A stretch of 64,000 nucleotides of DNA from Pseudoips prasinana (GCA_951640165.1 OX621236.1:27954948-28018947); one strand, 5' to 3'. Counted from the first letter of the stretch, positions 10,150 to 19,131 are shown. Numbers and translations are program-made. The notes: generated by a model not told the origin, from the letters alone.

Positions 10150-10332
10150 AGCGAAAGAAGTCAAAAAAGGTCAGGTCAGAAGTACCCTAAACCGGCGAGC
10201 ATGTATGAAGAATATAATGTCAGTAAACGAAGCGAAACAGGTGTGCAAGGATCGTGACAAATAGAAGTCCGTTGTCTCTGCCTACCCCTCTGGGAGACAG
10301 GCGTGAGTCTATGTATGTATGTATGTATATAC
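10150..10332 (+). pseudogene. Non-LTR LINE ORF C-terminus and 3' end
   Basis: The translation contains [28 protein letters not shown], then a TAG stop where the family has Trp, then [10 protein letters not shown]. It matches residue for residue, with few changes, the minus-strand element at 63003-63791. The 3' end runs into a TATG tetranucleotide repeat, as that element does (CATA on the opposite strand). Only the last 50 or so codons remain. Confidence 0.85.
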
Positions 10333-10666
10333 CATATATATTGCACAAGCCAATAAAGTCACTCATAGGGATCAAATGTAGTGAAATAATGACCACACAC
10401 GATTAAAAAATCTCTATAGTACATACGTAAGTGCATATACAAATATAGACGTACTTTTGACTCAATCATAGCTCAGAATCTAAAGGGATGAAGATCCAAC
10501 ACGAGCTGAGGAGGTCAGGTGAGAGATCGACGGCAATGGGGTGTTACACCGCAGCATTCCTTACTTCTGATTTTGAGAGCTTCAATTCTCAGCTTGATCA
10601 TAATTACACTTCTTGGGATTTAGATCTAAGAACTGCGCTCTTTAAACTAGAGCCTATAATAAACTT

Positions 10667-10760
10667 TTTCTACTAATATTGCTAATGTGAAAGTTTGTAC
10701 TTTTAAACTCAATCACGCCAAAATGAAACCACGGATTTGGTTGAACTTTTGAGGGAAGAT
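10667..10760 (+). repeat. Helitron-like repeat fragment
   Basis: CTACTAATATTGCTAATGTG and ACTCAATCACGCCAAAATGA resemble the 3703-3834 copy. The typical 3' end is missing. Confidence 0.4.
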
Positions 10761-11265
10761 GGGTTAAATTAACACCAAAATTACAATTAATTGATAAATC
10801 ACGAAGCGCAACTGTATAGTAAAATATATAAAAAACGTAGCTTAGGCACGTTTTTTTACGTTCAAAAGCGCCACCGCTAGACCAACGACAAATATAAACA
10901 AACAAATGACGGTGTTGAAATTTATTTACGAAGTGAGAAACCCCTTTTAGAGCCAGGCAGATGTTCTTTATAGCAAATTTCATTAGAATTGGATATGAAT
11001 AAAAGAATTTCCATCACGAGGGTTCCATAAAGATTTGTTTCTATTTAATATTAATACTTTTTTTGCATCATGTGTTCAGGAATTTTTATGCGAGAGTGGC
11101 GCATAAACGGGCAACACTAATGAGTAATGATCTGGATAATATATTAATAATAAATAAATATGTTCGGACAACTAACACACTGTCATCTGATCCGAAAATG
11201 GGCAGAGCCTGAACTAGGGCAACCAGACAACTGATAAGCATATTTATATATTTCTACTTACTACT
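10761..11265. other. No recognised feature
   Basis: A+T-rich sequence. A GCGCCACCGCTAGACCAACG piece near 10867 resembles the reverse complement of the family D SINE box A region, but no other part of that SINE is next to it. Confidence 0.3.
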
Positions 11266-11269
11266 TTAC

Positions 11270-11390
11270 AGACATATAATAGACAGACACAAATTTCATC
11301 CAGACTCAGAACAACTATTTACGGGTCACACAAATAGTTATCCGGCGCGGGAGTCAAACTGTCTTAGCCGCTGGGCCACAGCTAATCACC
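11270..11390 (-). repeat. tRNA-derived SINE, family B, 5' half
   Basis: The minus-strand reading gives the SINE B head (GTGGCCCAGCGGCTAAGACA) and the central domain up to GAGTCTGG. The box B region has suffered a deletion (GACTCCCGCGCCGG remains), and the 3' tail is absent. Confidence 0.7.
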
Positions 11391-11456
11391 GATATGACTG
11401 GACCATTATTGACGGGACCTTCACTGACCTGATAGCTGATGTAATAAGGAGTAATA

Positions 11457-11632
11457 TCACACTAATATTATAAAGGGGAAAGTTTGTGAGTGTGTATGTT
11501 TGTTACTTCTGCACGTCAAAATGGCTGAAGTATTTTTAATAAAATTTGTTATGGAATTAGCTGATACCCTAGATTAACACATAGGCTATAATTTATAAAG
11601 TTAAACGCGGGTAAAACCGCGGGGCACAGCTA
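11457..11632 (+). mobile_element. Non-autonomous Helitron-like element
   Basis: It begins TCACACTAATATTATAAAGG after an A and ends CACAGCTA before a T, which fits Helitron insertion between A and T with a 5' TC and a 3' CTA-type terminus. Just upstream of the 3' end the sequence CGCGG-GTAAAA-CCGCG can form a short hairpin, as Helitrons require. There is no coding capacity in 176 bp. The same structure recurs at 21084, 29195 and 38308. Confidence 0.7.
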
Positions 11633-11927
11633 TTAATATATTATTCCGAAAAAGCCTTGTTGGGATAGACATATTACGTTTAGACGGGTGAATAACTTTC
11701 GCGGGCGGAAACTAGTAATATGATAGATTTGTGGCACAGCTTGTGGTATGCTGTGAGTATCTACGTCAATGCGTTGCGGCCTACTTGCAGAATGCCGCTG
11801 CGCGCGCGCCACCTGCTTTCTTTACAACTCTTATCTTACCGCACTTACGTAACCGTAAAGATACGTAAGAATACCGCAACGATTATAAAACTGGTATAAA
11901 CAAGACTTATTTACGTTAGTAATGTAC

Positions 11928-12050
11928 CTCATTTTTTCGTTTAGTGTACAGGCAGCTCGACTGTGGAATGCCTTGGTTATGGTTATTAGACATACCCAGA
12001 CAATATCAGCTTTTAAAAAGCTAGTCAGACAACACTATTTGTCTGTATAA
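11928..12050 (+). pseudogene. LINE ORF2 C-terminal remnant
   Basis: The frame ending at TAA 12048-12050 reads FSVQAARLWNAL, then ISAFKKLVRQHYLSV. The pattern FSV-x-A-x-x-LWN-x-L near the end of the protein is typical of CR1/L2 reverse transcriptases and matches FSVRAVPLWNSL in the larger element at 33060-34688. Everything upstream is missing. Confidence 0.75.
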
Positions 12051-12343
12051 TTTATGGTTCGTTAAATTATGTATTTATTATTATTTAGTTATTTAACTAT
12101 GTTTTTGTTTATTTATACTTTTTAACAGTGAATTTGTAATAAATAATTTTATTTATGGATATACCACAATTTTAGTATATCTCTTGTTGCACACCTACTG
12201 CTAGGTATAAGTTAATGTTTAGCTCCTATCCATCCTAAGGTTGTCTGGAAGAGATCGCATAAAGCGATCTCTTGTCTATGTCTCTCAACTTGTCTATGTA
12301 ATATCTTATGTCCTATTTTTACAATAAAGAGTATTCTATTCTC
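11928..12343 (+). mobile_element. CR1/L2-type LINE 3' end
   Basis: A C-terminal coding remnant (11928-12050) is followed by about 290 bp of 3' UTR that includes GGTTGTCTGGAAGAGATCGC and ends with ACAATAAAGAGTATTC, where AATAAA provides a polyadenylation signal. It ties the dispersed CTTTATTGTACA repeats in the window to a LINE. Confidence 0.75.
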
Positions 12344-12349
12344 ATTTGT

Positions 12350-12592
12350 TATAGCCTGTTGGCCAGGTTGGCAAATGCTTGCTTTTCGCGCTGGAGGTCG
12401 TAGGTTCGAGTCCCACTCAGGACAGATATCTGTTGGTCCTGACTCTGGGTGTAATAATCTATATATGTATGTATTTACAAAATATAAGTAGTATATGTAG
12501 TATATCAGTTATCTGCTTGCCTTAGTACAAGCTCTGCTTAGTTTGGGATGAGATGGCCGTGTGTAAATAATGTCCCAGGATAATATTTTTAT
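12350..12592 (+). repeat. tRNA-derived SINE, family A
   Basis: It carries the box A-like GTTGGCCAGGTTGGCAAATG and box B GGTCGTAGGTTCGAGTCCC, then the central domain (TGGTCCTGACTCTGGGTG) and the tail CTCTGCTTAGTTTGGGATG. It lies directly after the LINE 3' end and just before the 74-bp satellite. Confidence 0.85.
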
Positions 12593-12595
12593 AAC

Positions 12596-13035
12596 TATTA
12601 TATTTATTTTGATACGACGGAGTATATAAAGAGGCATGCCGCCATTTATATAAAAAAATATTTTAGTTGCTATATATTTAATTTTATACAACGGAGGATA
12701 TAAAGAGGCATGCCACCATTTATATAAAGAGTGATTATAGTTGCAGTATATTTAATTTTATACAACGGAGTATATAAAGAGGCATGCCGTAATTTATACA
12801 AAAAGTGATTATAGTTGCTATATATTTAATTTTATACATCGGAGTATATAAAGAGGCATGCCGCCATTTATATAAAGAGTGTTTATAGTTGCTATATATT
12901 TAATTTTATACAATGGAGTATATAAAGAGACATGCCGCCATTTATATAAAGAGTTATTTTAGTTGCTATATATTTCATTTTATACAACGGAGTATATAAA
13001 AAGGCATGCCGCCATTTATATAAGAGGAATGATAA
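12596..13035. repeat. 74-bp satellite, six tandem units
   Basis: The motif AGTATATAAAGAGGCATGCC (second unit AGGATATAAA) starts at 12621, 12695, 12769, 12843, 12917 and 12991, exactly 74 bp apart each time. Units differ by point changes only, with no indels between starts. Each has a TATATAAA and the 6-bp palindrome GCATGC. The array begins at the end of a family A SINE. Confidence 0.95.
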
Positions 13036-13144
13036 ACGTAGTAATTGTACATCTATGATGAACGAAACTATACATAGAATTATTTACGCGTTGCCATTAT
13101 TTACCGTCTTTGATAAGGTCGACCTCACTCACTTTCAGAATAAC

Positions 13145-13490
13145 ATTATTATAATAATATCCTGGGACATTATTCACGCACTGCCATCTGATTCTAAACT
13201 AAGCAGACCTTGTACACACGGCTACACATCAAGCTACACATTTCCAATATAAGCTGACCTGTCTTTGTATGGAAATTCTATACAACTCGAGATCAGCTTA
13301 TACTGGAAATATATAGCTTGATGTGTAGCCGTGTGTACTATATACACCAGATAACTGATATACTACATATATTACTTTTTACTATATATAATACATACTT
13401 ATATAGATAATTACACCCAGACTCAGGATAAACAGACATTTTGGGTGACAGGGTGGGAAACGAACCAACGATCTGCGGCGTGAGAAGCAA
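13145..13490 (-). repeat. tRNA-derived SINE, family A, split by a MITE
   Basis: The plus-strand order is ATATCCTGGGACATTATT, then TCTAAACTAAGCAGACCTTG, then the 121-bp MITE-2, then CAGATAACTGATATACTAC, ACACCCAGACTCAGGAT and a degenerate box B complement. The MITE entered at the TA of TTGTAC, so the SINE is older. Confidence 0.8.
13215..13335. mobile_element. MITE-2, complete, within a SINE
   Basis: The ends are CACACGGCTACACATCAAGC and its reverse complement, flanked by TA on both sides. The inverted repeats extend inward past TTCCA(A/G)TATAAGCTGA, so nearly all of the 121 bp can pair. Other copies are at 22787 and 41275. No coding capacity. Confidence 0.9.
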
Positions 13491-13639
13491 GTATGAAGTA
13501 TGTATATTGTTTAAAATACAAAGTAAATATGTCGTGTTAATTCCGCTAATTGTCAGTTTATTCAAGCCGGGATGAAAGCCGCCCGCTAAAAATACGCATG
13601 CGAACTTCGATGCAAAAAGGACAATATAAACTGTTTTTC

Positions 13640-13800
13640 AGTATCAGCTCGCAGTCTGGGAGTTGGCGGTATCACTTGCCTCGGAGACCACGTTAAGCCG
13701 TCGGTCAGGTACCTGACCACATTCCGGTCGTGTCGCTAGTCGTCCCATCGGATCATAAGAGTGATAGAATAGAAGTCAACCAGGAGGACATTATTTTTAT
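13640..13800 (+). repeat. SINE family D, 3' part
   Basis: It contains GCAGTCTGGGAGTTGGCGGT, CCGTCGGTC, ACATTCCGGTCGTGTC and CCATCGGATCATAAGAGTGA, ending near AGGAGGACATTATT. The full copy with its tRNA-like head is at 58060-58443. Confidence 0.75.
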
Positions 13801-13968
13801 TAATGCAAAAGATTTTATTTTTGTATGTTTCTTACTTAGTGGCGCAAACATAGCTGACAGGATTAGGTTGAAATTTGGAATGGAGATAGGTTGTACCCTG
13901 AGTTAACATGAACTATAATAAATTAGTACATCGAGGCTATTACGCTAATAAGTACTAATAAAAGAGTT

Positions 13969-13977
13969 ACTCACTTT
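13969..13977 (-). promoter_or_regulatory. 5' splice site of the NRF-type exon
   Basis: On the minus strand the sequence is AAA followed by GTGAGT, a near-consensus donor. It cuts the frame after two full codons (Ser-Lys) plus one base, leaving phase 1. Confidence 0.65.
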
Positions 13978-14332
13978 TGGAAGCCCAAAGTTGACCGTCG
14001 TTTAGTCCTTTAAGATAGACACTTAAGTCATTTTTGCACTGTGGTGGTAAAGCAAGGCTGCCATTGATGTACTCCACCCAGTTGTGATGGTCGAGTAGAG
14101 ATTTCATCCATGCCATACGAGATGCTCCTCTAAACACATCAGCCGTAGAGTTCAAATCTGCCCCCACAACACTCACTAACACTAATATTGTTGTTACAAA
14201 CATTGTTCTGTGCCCAAATTTCTTCGCGCACATAGTGCTACACTAAAACCCTCGTTGGTCTCTCTCTGCTTCACTTCACACTCACTATTGATCAATCAAT
14301 TTATATCTCACACGTTCACCATCCTGCAGTAC
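13975..14332 (-). CDS. NRF-6-like (nose resistant to fluoxetine) protein, first coding exon
   Basis: NRF-6-type proteins are multi-pass membrane acyltransferase-3 proteins with an extracellular or lumenal N-terminal NRF domain. They act in lipid or drug movement across epithelia in nematodes, and their insect roles are less clear. Coding runs from ATG 14231-14233 down to 13975. A hydrophobic signal peptide follows Met-11 (TILVLVSVVG). The NRF motif CKNDLSVYLKGLNDGQLWA ends the exon, matching the family pattern C-x2-DL-x2-YL-x2-L-x2-G-x2-WA. The 3' border is a GTGAGT donor. The 5' border may be a TTTTATTTTCAG acceptor at 14333-14344, giving about 99 nt of 5' UTR here. A TATAAAT at 14299-14305 offers an alternative promoter reading. 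Only about 86 of an expected several hundred residues are present. No later exon was found, so a gene fragment cannot be excluded. Confidence 0.65.
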
Positions 14333-14344
14333 CTGAAAATAAAA
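14333..14344 (-). promoter_or_regulatory. Probable 3' splice site upstream of the NRF-type exon
   Basis: The minus strand reads a T-rich tract ending TTTTATTTTCAG before G. This is a strong acceptor form and implies a non-coding exon farther upstream (higher coordinates). Confidence 0.45.
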
Positions 14345-14542
14345 CCGTAAATTAAATAACGAAAACGATGCGAGAAAAAATATGAATAAAATGTTTCCGG
14401 CTTCATCAGTCACTCGTACGTAACGAATATTAATAGATTTTCCATGTGGTATAAACCACTGGGATTCACAAATACATTTTCTGGAGTGCCGTCCAAATTA
14501 AGTGAATAAATGAAACATTTGGCATAGTATACAATATAATAC

Positions 14543-14800
14543 TCTTTATTGTACAGACGCCAGCACATCAAGCTACCCCAATCTGTCAAATTTCCCCAAT
14601 TGAAAGTGAGCCTTATGCTTATGTTATAAAGTTGAAAATCTATAAAAGAAATTTGACAGATTGGAGTAGCTTGATGTGCTGGCGTCTGTACACCAAACCC
14701 ATTACAAAAAATAAACCTTAAATAGTAGCATAATAATTTACAAAGGGTGGTCTTATCGCTACCTGCGATTTCTTACAGACAACCTTAGGATGGACAGGAT
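14543..14800 (-). repeat. CR1/L2-type LINE 3' UTR, split by MITE-1
   Basis: ACTCTTTATTGTA is followed by a MITE, then TACACCAAACCC and GGTGGTCTTATCGCTACCTG. Removing the MITE and one TA restores CTTTATTGTACACCAAA, the form seen at 9664 and 51211. Minus-strand orientation follows 11928-12343. Confidence 0.75.
14554..14688. mobile_element. MITE-1, complete, inside a LINE 3' UTR
   Basis: The termini CAGACGCCAGCACATCAAGC and the matching complement form inverted repeats of about 41 bp. The target duplication is TA. Length 135 bp and no coding capacity. The inner sequence holds TTGAAAGTGAGCCTTATG between the arms. Confidence 0.9.
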
Positions 14801-15004
14801 CTGTATGAAATGAAAACGGCTAAAAGGTGTAACAAGTTCAGTAAAAGGATAAAGATTAAAAGGAACAGAAAAAGTAGGTATCAAATATTAAGTAACAGTA
14901 CACTTACACTGTTGGAATATTTAAGCTGGCGAGCCAAAGTGACTATTTTCAGTAAATAAAAAAATAAGTGAAGATTTTCGCCTACGACAGCAGCCATGAC
15001 ATCG

Positions 15005-15125
15005 AGAAGATAATAGTATCCTCCTTTTTTATAAGGCAGGGTGAATGGCTGCCCTTGCCATCCGCAAAAAGTGTCTGCGGGTGGGTATGACTCGCGCCGA
15101 CTAAACCTAATCCAACCTCCTGGTC
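15005..15125 (+). repeat. Repeat with TGTCTGCGGGTGGGTA motif
   Basis: AAAAAGTGTCTGCGGGTGGG and CGCGCCGACTAAACCTAA recur at 41030-41125, and in reverse complement at 60250-60345, where a poly(T) follows the equivalent 3' end. It is probably a retroelement 3' end of unknown family. Confidence 0.55.
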
Positions 15126-15234
15126 AAATTCAAACAAAGCGGCCTTTCTCCCTACAGATTAGATGGCTGCGCAACCTGTAGTGCAGCAAAATGCTCTAAT
15201 GCAGTTTTAATTTCTATTCCCTAACTTTCACAAT

Positions 15235-15420
15235 CCGATATGATAGGATGAGGAAGCCGACATGACCGGGGTGAGGTTAGACACAGGACCAACTACTTTA
15301 CGTGCTCTCTCACCAAGTTCCTGTTCGGGGCTAAGAATTATTTTTAATAATATTTTATAAATATTTTTATGCGACGCGGCAATAAAACTCCGAACCCATA
15401 ATCTACGGTTAAACACGTTA
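15235..15420 (-). repeat. SINE family D-related copy
   Basis: The minus strand carries GAGAGAGCACGTAAAGTAGT, TTGGTCCTGTG and CCGGTCATGTCGGC. These correspond to the GAGAGCACGTAAAGCCGTCG...CCGGTCGTATC part of the 58060 copy. The spacing differs, so this is a diverged or sister family. Confidence 0.5.
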
Positions 15421-15865
15421 CGTATACCATCAAGTTACTCAAAATAAGTAGACATTGAATAAGTACGCTATAAACGTTTGTTCAATTTTATTTTGATTGA
15501 ATTCCTCTTTATTGCGTTAGGAACGGATCTAAACGTGTTCCGTATGCTGAAATAATACGTGTACGTATTTTTTCATCTCTCTAAATACGCTAAGAGTAAG
15601 AATAACAGGAAATTTATACCATATTAAAAGAGAAAAGACTCTCAATAATTCTAATTCCGGAGGTAGCGCATTCCTGAGAAGTATAGATTCTCTGTACCTA
15701 TATCAAATGAATGAGGCAACATAATATATGGGTCGATTCTAAAAGTATTGAATGAAATAATTAACAAAATCGGTTTAAAAATTACGGAGAAAACACCAAC
15801 GTATAAAAATACAGTACAATCGAATGATATCTCCTCGTGATCCGCCACAATTACCAGACACTCTA

Positions 15866-16000
15866 CAGACGCCAGCACATCCGGCTACCTCAATCTGTCA
15901 AATTTCTTTTATAGATTTTCAACTTTATCACATAAGCATAAGGTTCACTTTCAAATGGGGAAATTTGACTGATTGGGGTAGCTTGATGTGCTGGCGTCTG
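15866..16000. mobile_element. MITE-1, complete
   Basis: CAGACGCCAGCACATCCGGC opens and GCTGGCGTCTG closes the copy. TA flanks both sides. The centre is in the opposite orientation to the 14554 copy, as expected for a near-symmetrical hairpin element. Confidence 0.9.
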
Positions 16001-16004
16001 TACA

Positions 16005-17180
16005 TTTAATAGACATCTCTTTAACACAGTCCCCTATGCTGAGAATGCAGTTGTAGAAAGTTGAGGATATGATACTCCGGAACAGTTGAACCGACAACAA
16101 TAGGACCTGAACTACTAGTACCCAAACCATTTAACCAACTGAAAACATGACTGCTTAAGAGCACTACACAGCAAAATGAAACAAAGTGCATTGATCTGTT
16201 ATGTAGACTCAGGAAATAAATTCTACTATTTCTGAACAAATTCCTATCCCAAAGTCTCTTTACGTTTGGCATCACAGACACCCCCATGTGCAGAGGTATT
16301 GCTACACTACAAAACTTTACATGATATCAGGTAAAGTTTCTGATCGATTCTAAGAGCAAAGGCATTCAAGTCAAGCTTTCTAGGTCTCCTGGCATTCGAG
16401 ATGGAACTGAAACAGTACGAATAGCAAAATAAGATCACGTGCAATGGCCTAACTAAGAGGTAAAGAGGCTAACAACACTTAATTTTATTGTATCACGCCA
16501 ATCTCGCCCATATAAGCTAATAATTTCGGTCCAAAATCAAAACACGTTACAAAACAAGGTAAAATTAAACAAAAGCATTAACTGCGGAATATAAACTTTA
16601 TGACTAATCTAAAACGACAAAGTGTTGCTTGTAGTTGGGTAATAAATAAGTATTGGACGAAAGCCCTATAAACCCATTTTTCATGTCTTTAAAAATGCCG
16701 TGAAAAGATTTACAGAAAATATTTGAAATCGGCGACATGCCAAGGAAAAAATGTGCTCTCCCGGTATATTACATGAATGTTATTACATTCTAAAGCTATT
16801 CACGTCTAACGAAACGTAATTCAAACACAAACAATCCCTTTATCGCATGGATACGGTTGGCTTCCTAATTTTGTTGTCCTGAGCGAATTAAAATTTACGT
16901 TGACATTTTGATTCAATTTTATACAAAAACCTATTAAGTCCGGACTTTATGAATTTACTTGTTTAATCCGATTACAAAAATTGGATGTATCCGCGTTTGT
17001 GGTATTTATAGACGGTACCATTGTTGGACTAGCGTTAACCACAATGCTGTCCTAAAAGTGTGATTGGTATTTTTTTCTGGCATCCCGGAGTGTTGCAAGT
17101 GTTCTTACCCTGCGTTGAAAGTTTTTATGGAAATATGTGAATTTTTTATAAGTTTGCAACAAGAGACCAAATATTAGAAA
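16005..17180. other. No assigned feature; possible unique sequence
   Basis: An 88-codon minus-strand frame with an ATG spans 16021-16287 but has no recognisable domain, signal or splice context. The rest is A+T-rich and matches no repeat family in the window. Confidence 0.3.
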
Positions 17181-17500
17181 CTAGCTGCGCCCCGCGGTTT
17201 TACCCGCGTTAAATTTTATAAATTATCACAGCTCCTCCCCCGTAGGTGATAGCGTGATAATTTGTAGCCTATATGTTTACCCGACCTCTTAGTAATATTC
17301 ATGCAAAATTTGAAGTAAATCCATGCAGCACTTTTTGAGTTTAGCCCGGACATACATACAGACAAACAGACAAAAATTCTTAAAACTATATTTTTGGCTT
17401 CGATATCTATAGTAGATAACGTCCCAAGCATCCTTTAAAAAAAATATTCAATGTACAGTTTTGACTTTCCTACGATTTTATTATATGTATAGATATTCTG
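17181..17500 (-). repeat. Helitron-like / CTAGCTGCGCCCC repeat, longer variant
   Basis: It starts CTAGCTGCGCCCCGCGGTTT with TACCCGCG, the GC-rich hairpin end shared with the short copies. The interior is longer and includes CATACATACAGACAAACAGA. It ends near a TATGTATAGAT. Confidence 0.5.
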
Positions 17501-17555
17501 ATGTAACATTTACAGAATCATTACAAAATGTGCGGACGGAATCGCGGGCTAGTCA

Positions 17556-17586
17556 TATATAAATCCCTTTCATTTCCCGTCAGTTA
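17556..17586 (+). promoter_or_regulatory. TATA-like and initiator-like pair (speculative)
   Basis: TATATAAAT at 17556-17564 lies about 25 bp before TCAGTTAG (17580), which resembles the arthropod TCAGT initiator. The spacing is shorter than the usual 30 or so bases, so the pair may be chance. Confidence 0.2.
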
Positions 17587-17617
17587 GTTATCTCTCTTCG
17601 TATAAAACTAGCAAATT

Positions 17618-17830
17618 ATGGGACTGCATGAAATGTCGCAAAATACCACTAAACATGACGTTATATGTGGGCCCCAAGTACCCCAACATGGCATGGTGTC
17701 TAAGCACACAGAACGTTCCCTAATTACTTGTAATATATTGCGCTCATATCCCTTTAATAGCGAGGGATTAGTCACAATTAGCAATGGCTACCGTCACGAG
17801 AAAATTTATATGAGTATAAGCGTTAAATAA
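17618..17830 (+). CDS. Uncharacterised 70-codon ORF (doubtful)
   Basis: An ATG-initiated frame about 36 bp downstream of a TCAGT initiator-like motif. The product is hydrophilic with no signal peptide, membrane segment or known motif. Its codons look no different from the background. I list it only because a promoter-like pair precedes it, and it could easily be chance. Confidence 0.12.
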   Translation: MGLHEMSQNTTKHDVICGPQVPQHGMVSKHTERSLITCNILRSYPFNSEGLVTISNGYRHEKIYMSISVK

Positions 17831-17997
17831 GTATTACAGAGCGTCGCATATCTCATAATACGAGATACGGCGAGACTTTTTATGTGCTCATGTGTTTTGT
17901 AGATAAAATATTTTTTTTCTGGGGAACATTTAACCACAAGCCAAAAACAAAATTAAACCACAAGTATTTAATAAATCATTGGTGTTCGTCAGTTTTT

Positions 17998-18655
17998 TAG
18001 GGTTCCGTAGCGAAATTGCAAAAAAACGGAAACCTTATAGATTCGTCATGTCTGTCTGTCCGTCCGTATGTCACAGCCACATTTTTCCGGAACTATAAGA
18101 GCTGTACTGTTGGAACTTGGTACGTAGATGTATTCTGTGAACCGCGTTAAGATTTTCACACAAAAATAGAAAAAAAACCCAAAATTTTGCGGGTTTCCCA
18201 TACTTAGAACTGACACTCAATTTTTTTTTTCATCATTTTAACCCATACATGTATCTATGCATAAGTGTTCAAAAATATATTGAAGTTTCTAATATCATTT
18301 CTTTCTAAACTGAATAACTTACGCTAGAAACACTTCCAAAGTGGTAAAATTAGTGCCTGAAATAAGAGTATGATAAAACTAAAAAAAAATATGATGTACA
18401 GACGCCAGCACATCAAGCTACCCCAATCTGTCAAATTTACTCAATTGAAAGTGAACCTTATGCTGATGTGATCAAGTTGAAAATCTATAAAAGAAATTTG
18501 ACAGATCGGTGTAGCTGGATGTGCTAGCTTCTGTACATGACCATGCAAACTAACGACAAAAATTGGTTTGAACGAGATCTATTAAGTAGTTTTTTTAATA
18601 CCTTTCATTTAATCGATTGAAATACTTGCCGGCCGGTTCTTTTTAAAGAAGGATG
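17998..18655 (-). repeat. Repeat 'H' (AACCGGCC...GGAACCCTA), interrupted by MITE-1
   Basis: The plus strand begins TTAGGGTTCCGTAGCGAAAT, passes CCGTCCGTATGTCACAGCC, and ends near TACTTGCCGGCCGGTTCTTT. This is the reverse of the 36848-37445 copy. A MITE-1 sits at 18399-18533, while the third copy (38967) shows the empty site GATGTACACTACCATAC. Confidence 0.75.
18399..18533. mobile_element. MITE-1, complete, inside repeat 'H'
   Basis: Full 135-bp copy. The right terminus has mutated (GCTAGCTTCTG instead of GCTGGCGTCTG). TA duplication occurs in ATGATGTA...TACATGACC. The empty homologous site ATGATGTACACTACC is at about 39050. Confidence 0.9.
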
Positions 18656-18737
18656 TTATATAAAAGGTGTTTATAAATGATTGACTAAATTTAATGAATG
18701 ATGATGATAATAATAATATTATTAGGCGCTCATATCT

Positions 18738-18968
18738 AGACGCTTTCATCGCAAGTAATGGGCGAGGTTAAGCAACTAGGCTCGCGGTTAGTCCATAGAT
18801 GGATGACCATCGAAGTGGTTTACTTTCTGAGCGTATCCGTGCTTCGGAGGGCACGTGAAGCTGTCGGTCCCAGTTGCAGTCATTAGACAACACTGGGCGG
18901 CTTGAACAACTCTTATATAATAGAATAACAACTCTTATAGAATAGGACAACCACTGCCCATACGATAA
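18738..18968 (+). repeat. 5S rRNA-derived SINE (SINE3-type)
   Basis: GCAAGTAATGGGCGAGGTTAAGC, broken here as GCAAGTAATG then GGCGAGGTTAAGC, precedes AACTAGG, GCGGTTAG and GATGGATGACC. In order these match box A, the intermediate element and box C of insect 5S rRNA. The non-5S body follows: CGTGCTTCGGAGGGCACGTG, CTGTCGGTCC, GGCGGCTTGAACAACTC and CCACTGCCCATACGATAAG. Confidence 0.75.
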
Positions 18969-19131
18969 GTAAGATAATAATATCCTGGGACAACACACGG
19001 CCATCTGATCCCAAACTAAGCAGTGCTTGTATGGAAGCCAGATAACTGATATATGTAGTATACTACTTTTCTTTTGTAAATACATACTTATATAGATAAA
19101 TTACACCCAGACTCAGGACAAACATACATAT
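18969..19131 (-). repeat. tRNA-derived SINE, family A, 3' part
   Basis: Plus-strand order: ATAATATCCTGGGACAACAC, GGCCATCTGATCCCAAACTA, CAGATAACTGATATATGTAG, ACACCCAGACTCAGGACAAA. The tRNA-like head is absent, which is typical 5' truncation. Confidence 0.8.

Noticed and set aside
12596..13035. CRISPR-like array
   Set aside because: The whole 74-bp unit repeats, with no unique spacers, and the DNA is from an animal genome.
16021..16287. 88-codon minus-strand ORF as a host gene
   Set aside because: It has an ATG but no recognised domain, no splice context and no known relative that I could name. It stays an unassigned frame.
18761..18812. 5S rRNA gene or pseudogene
   Set aside because: Only the central promoter part of 5S is present and several copies share a long non-5S body, so it is a SINE family and not ribosomal DNA.
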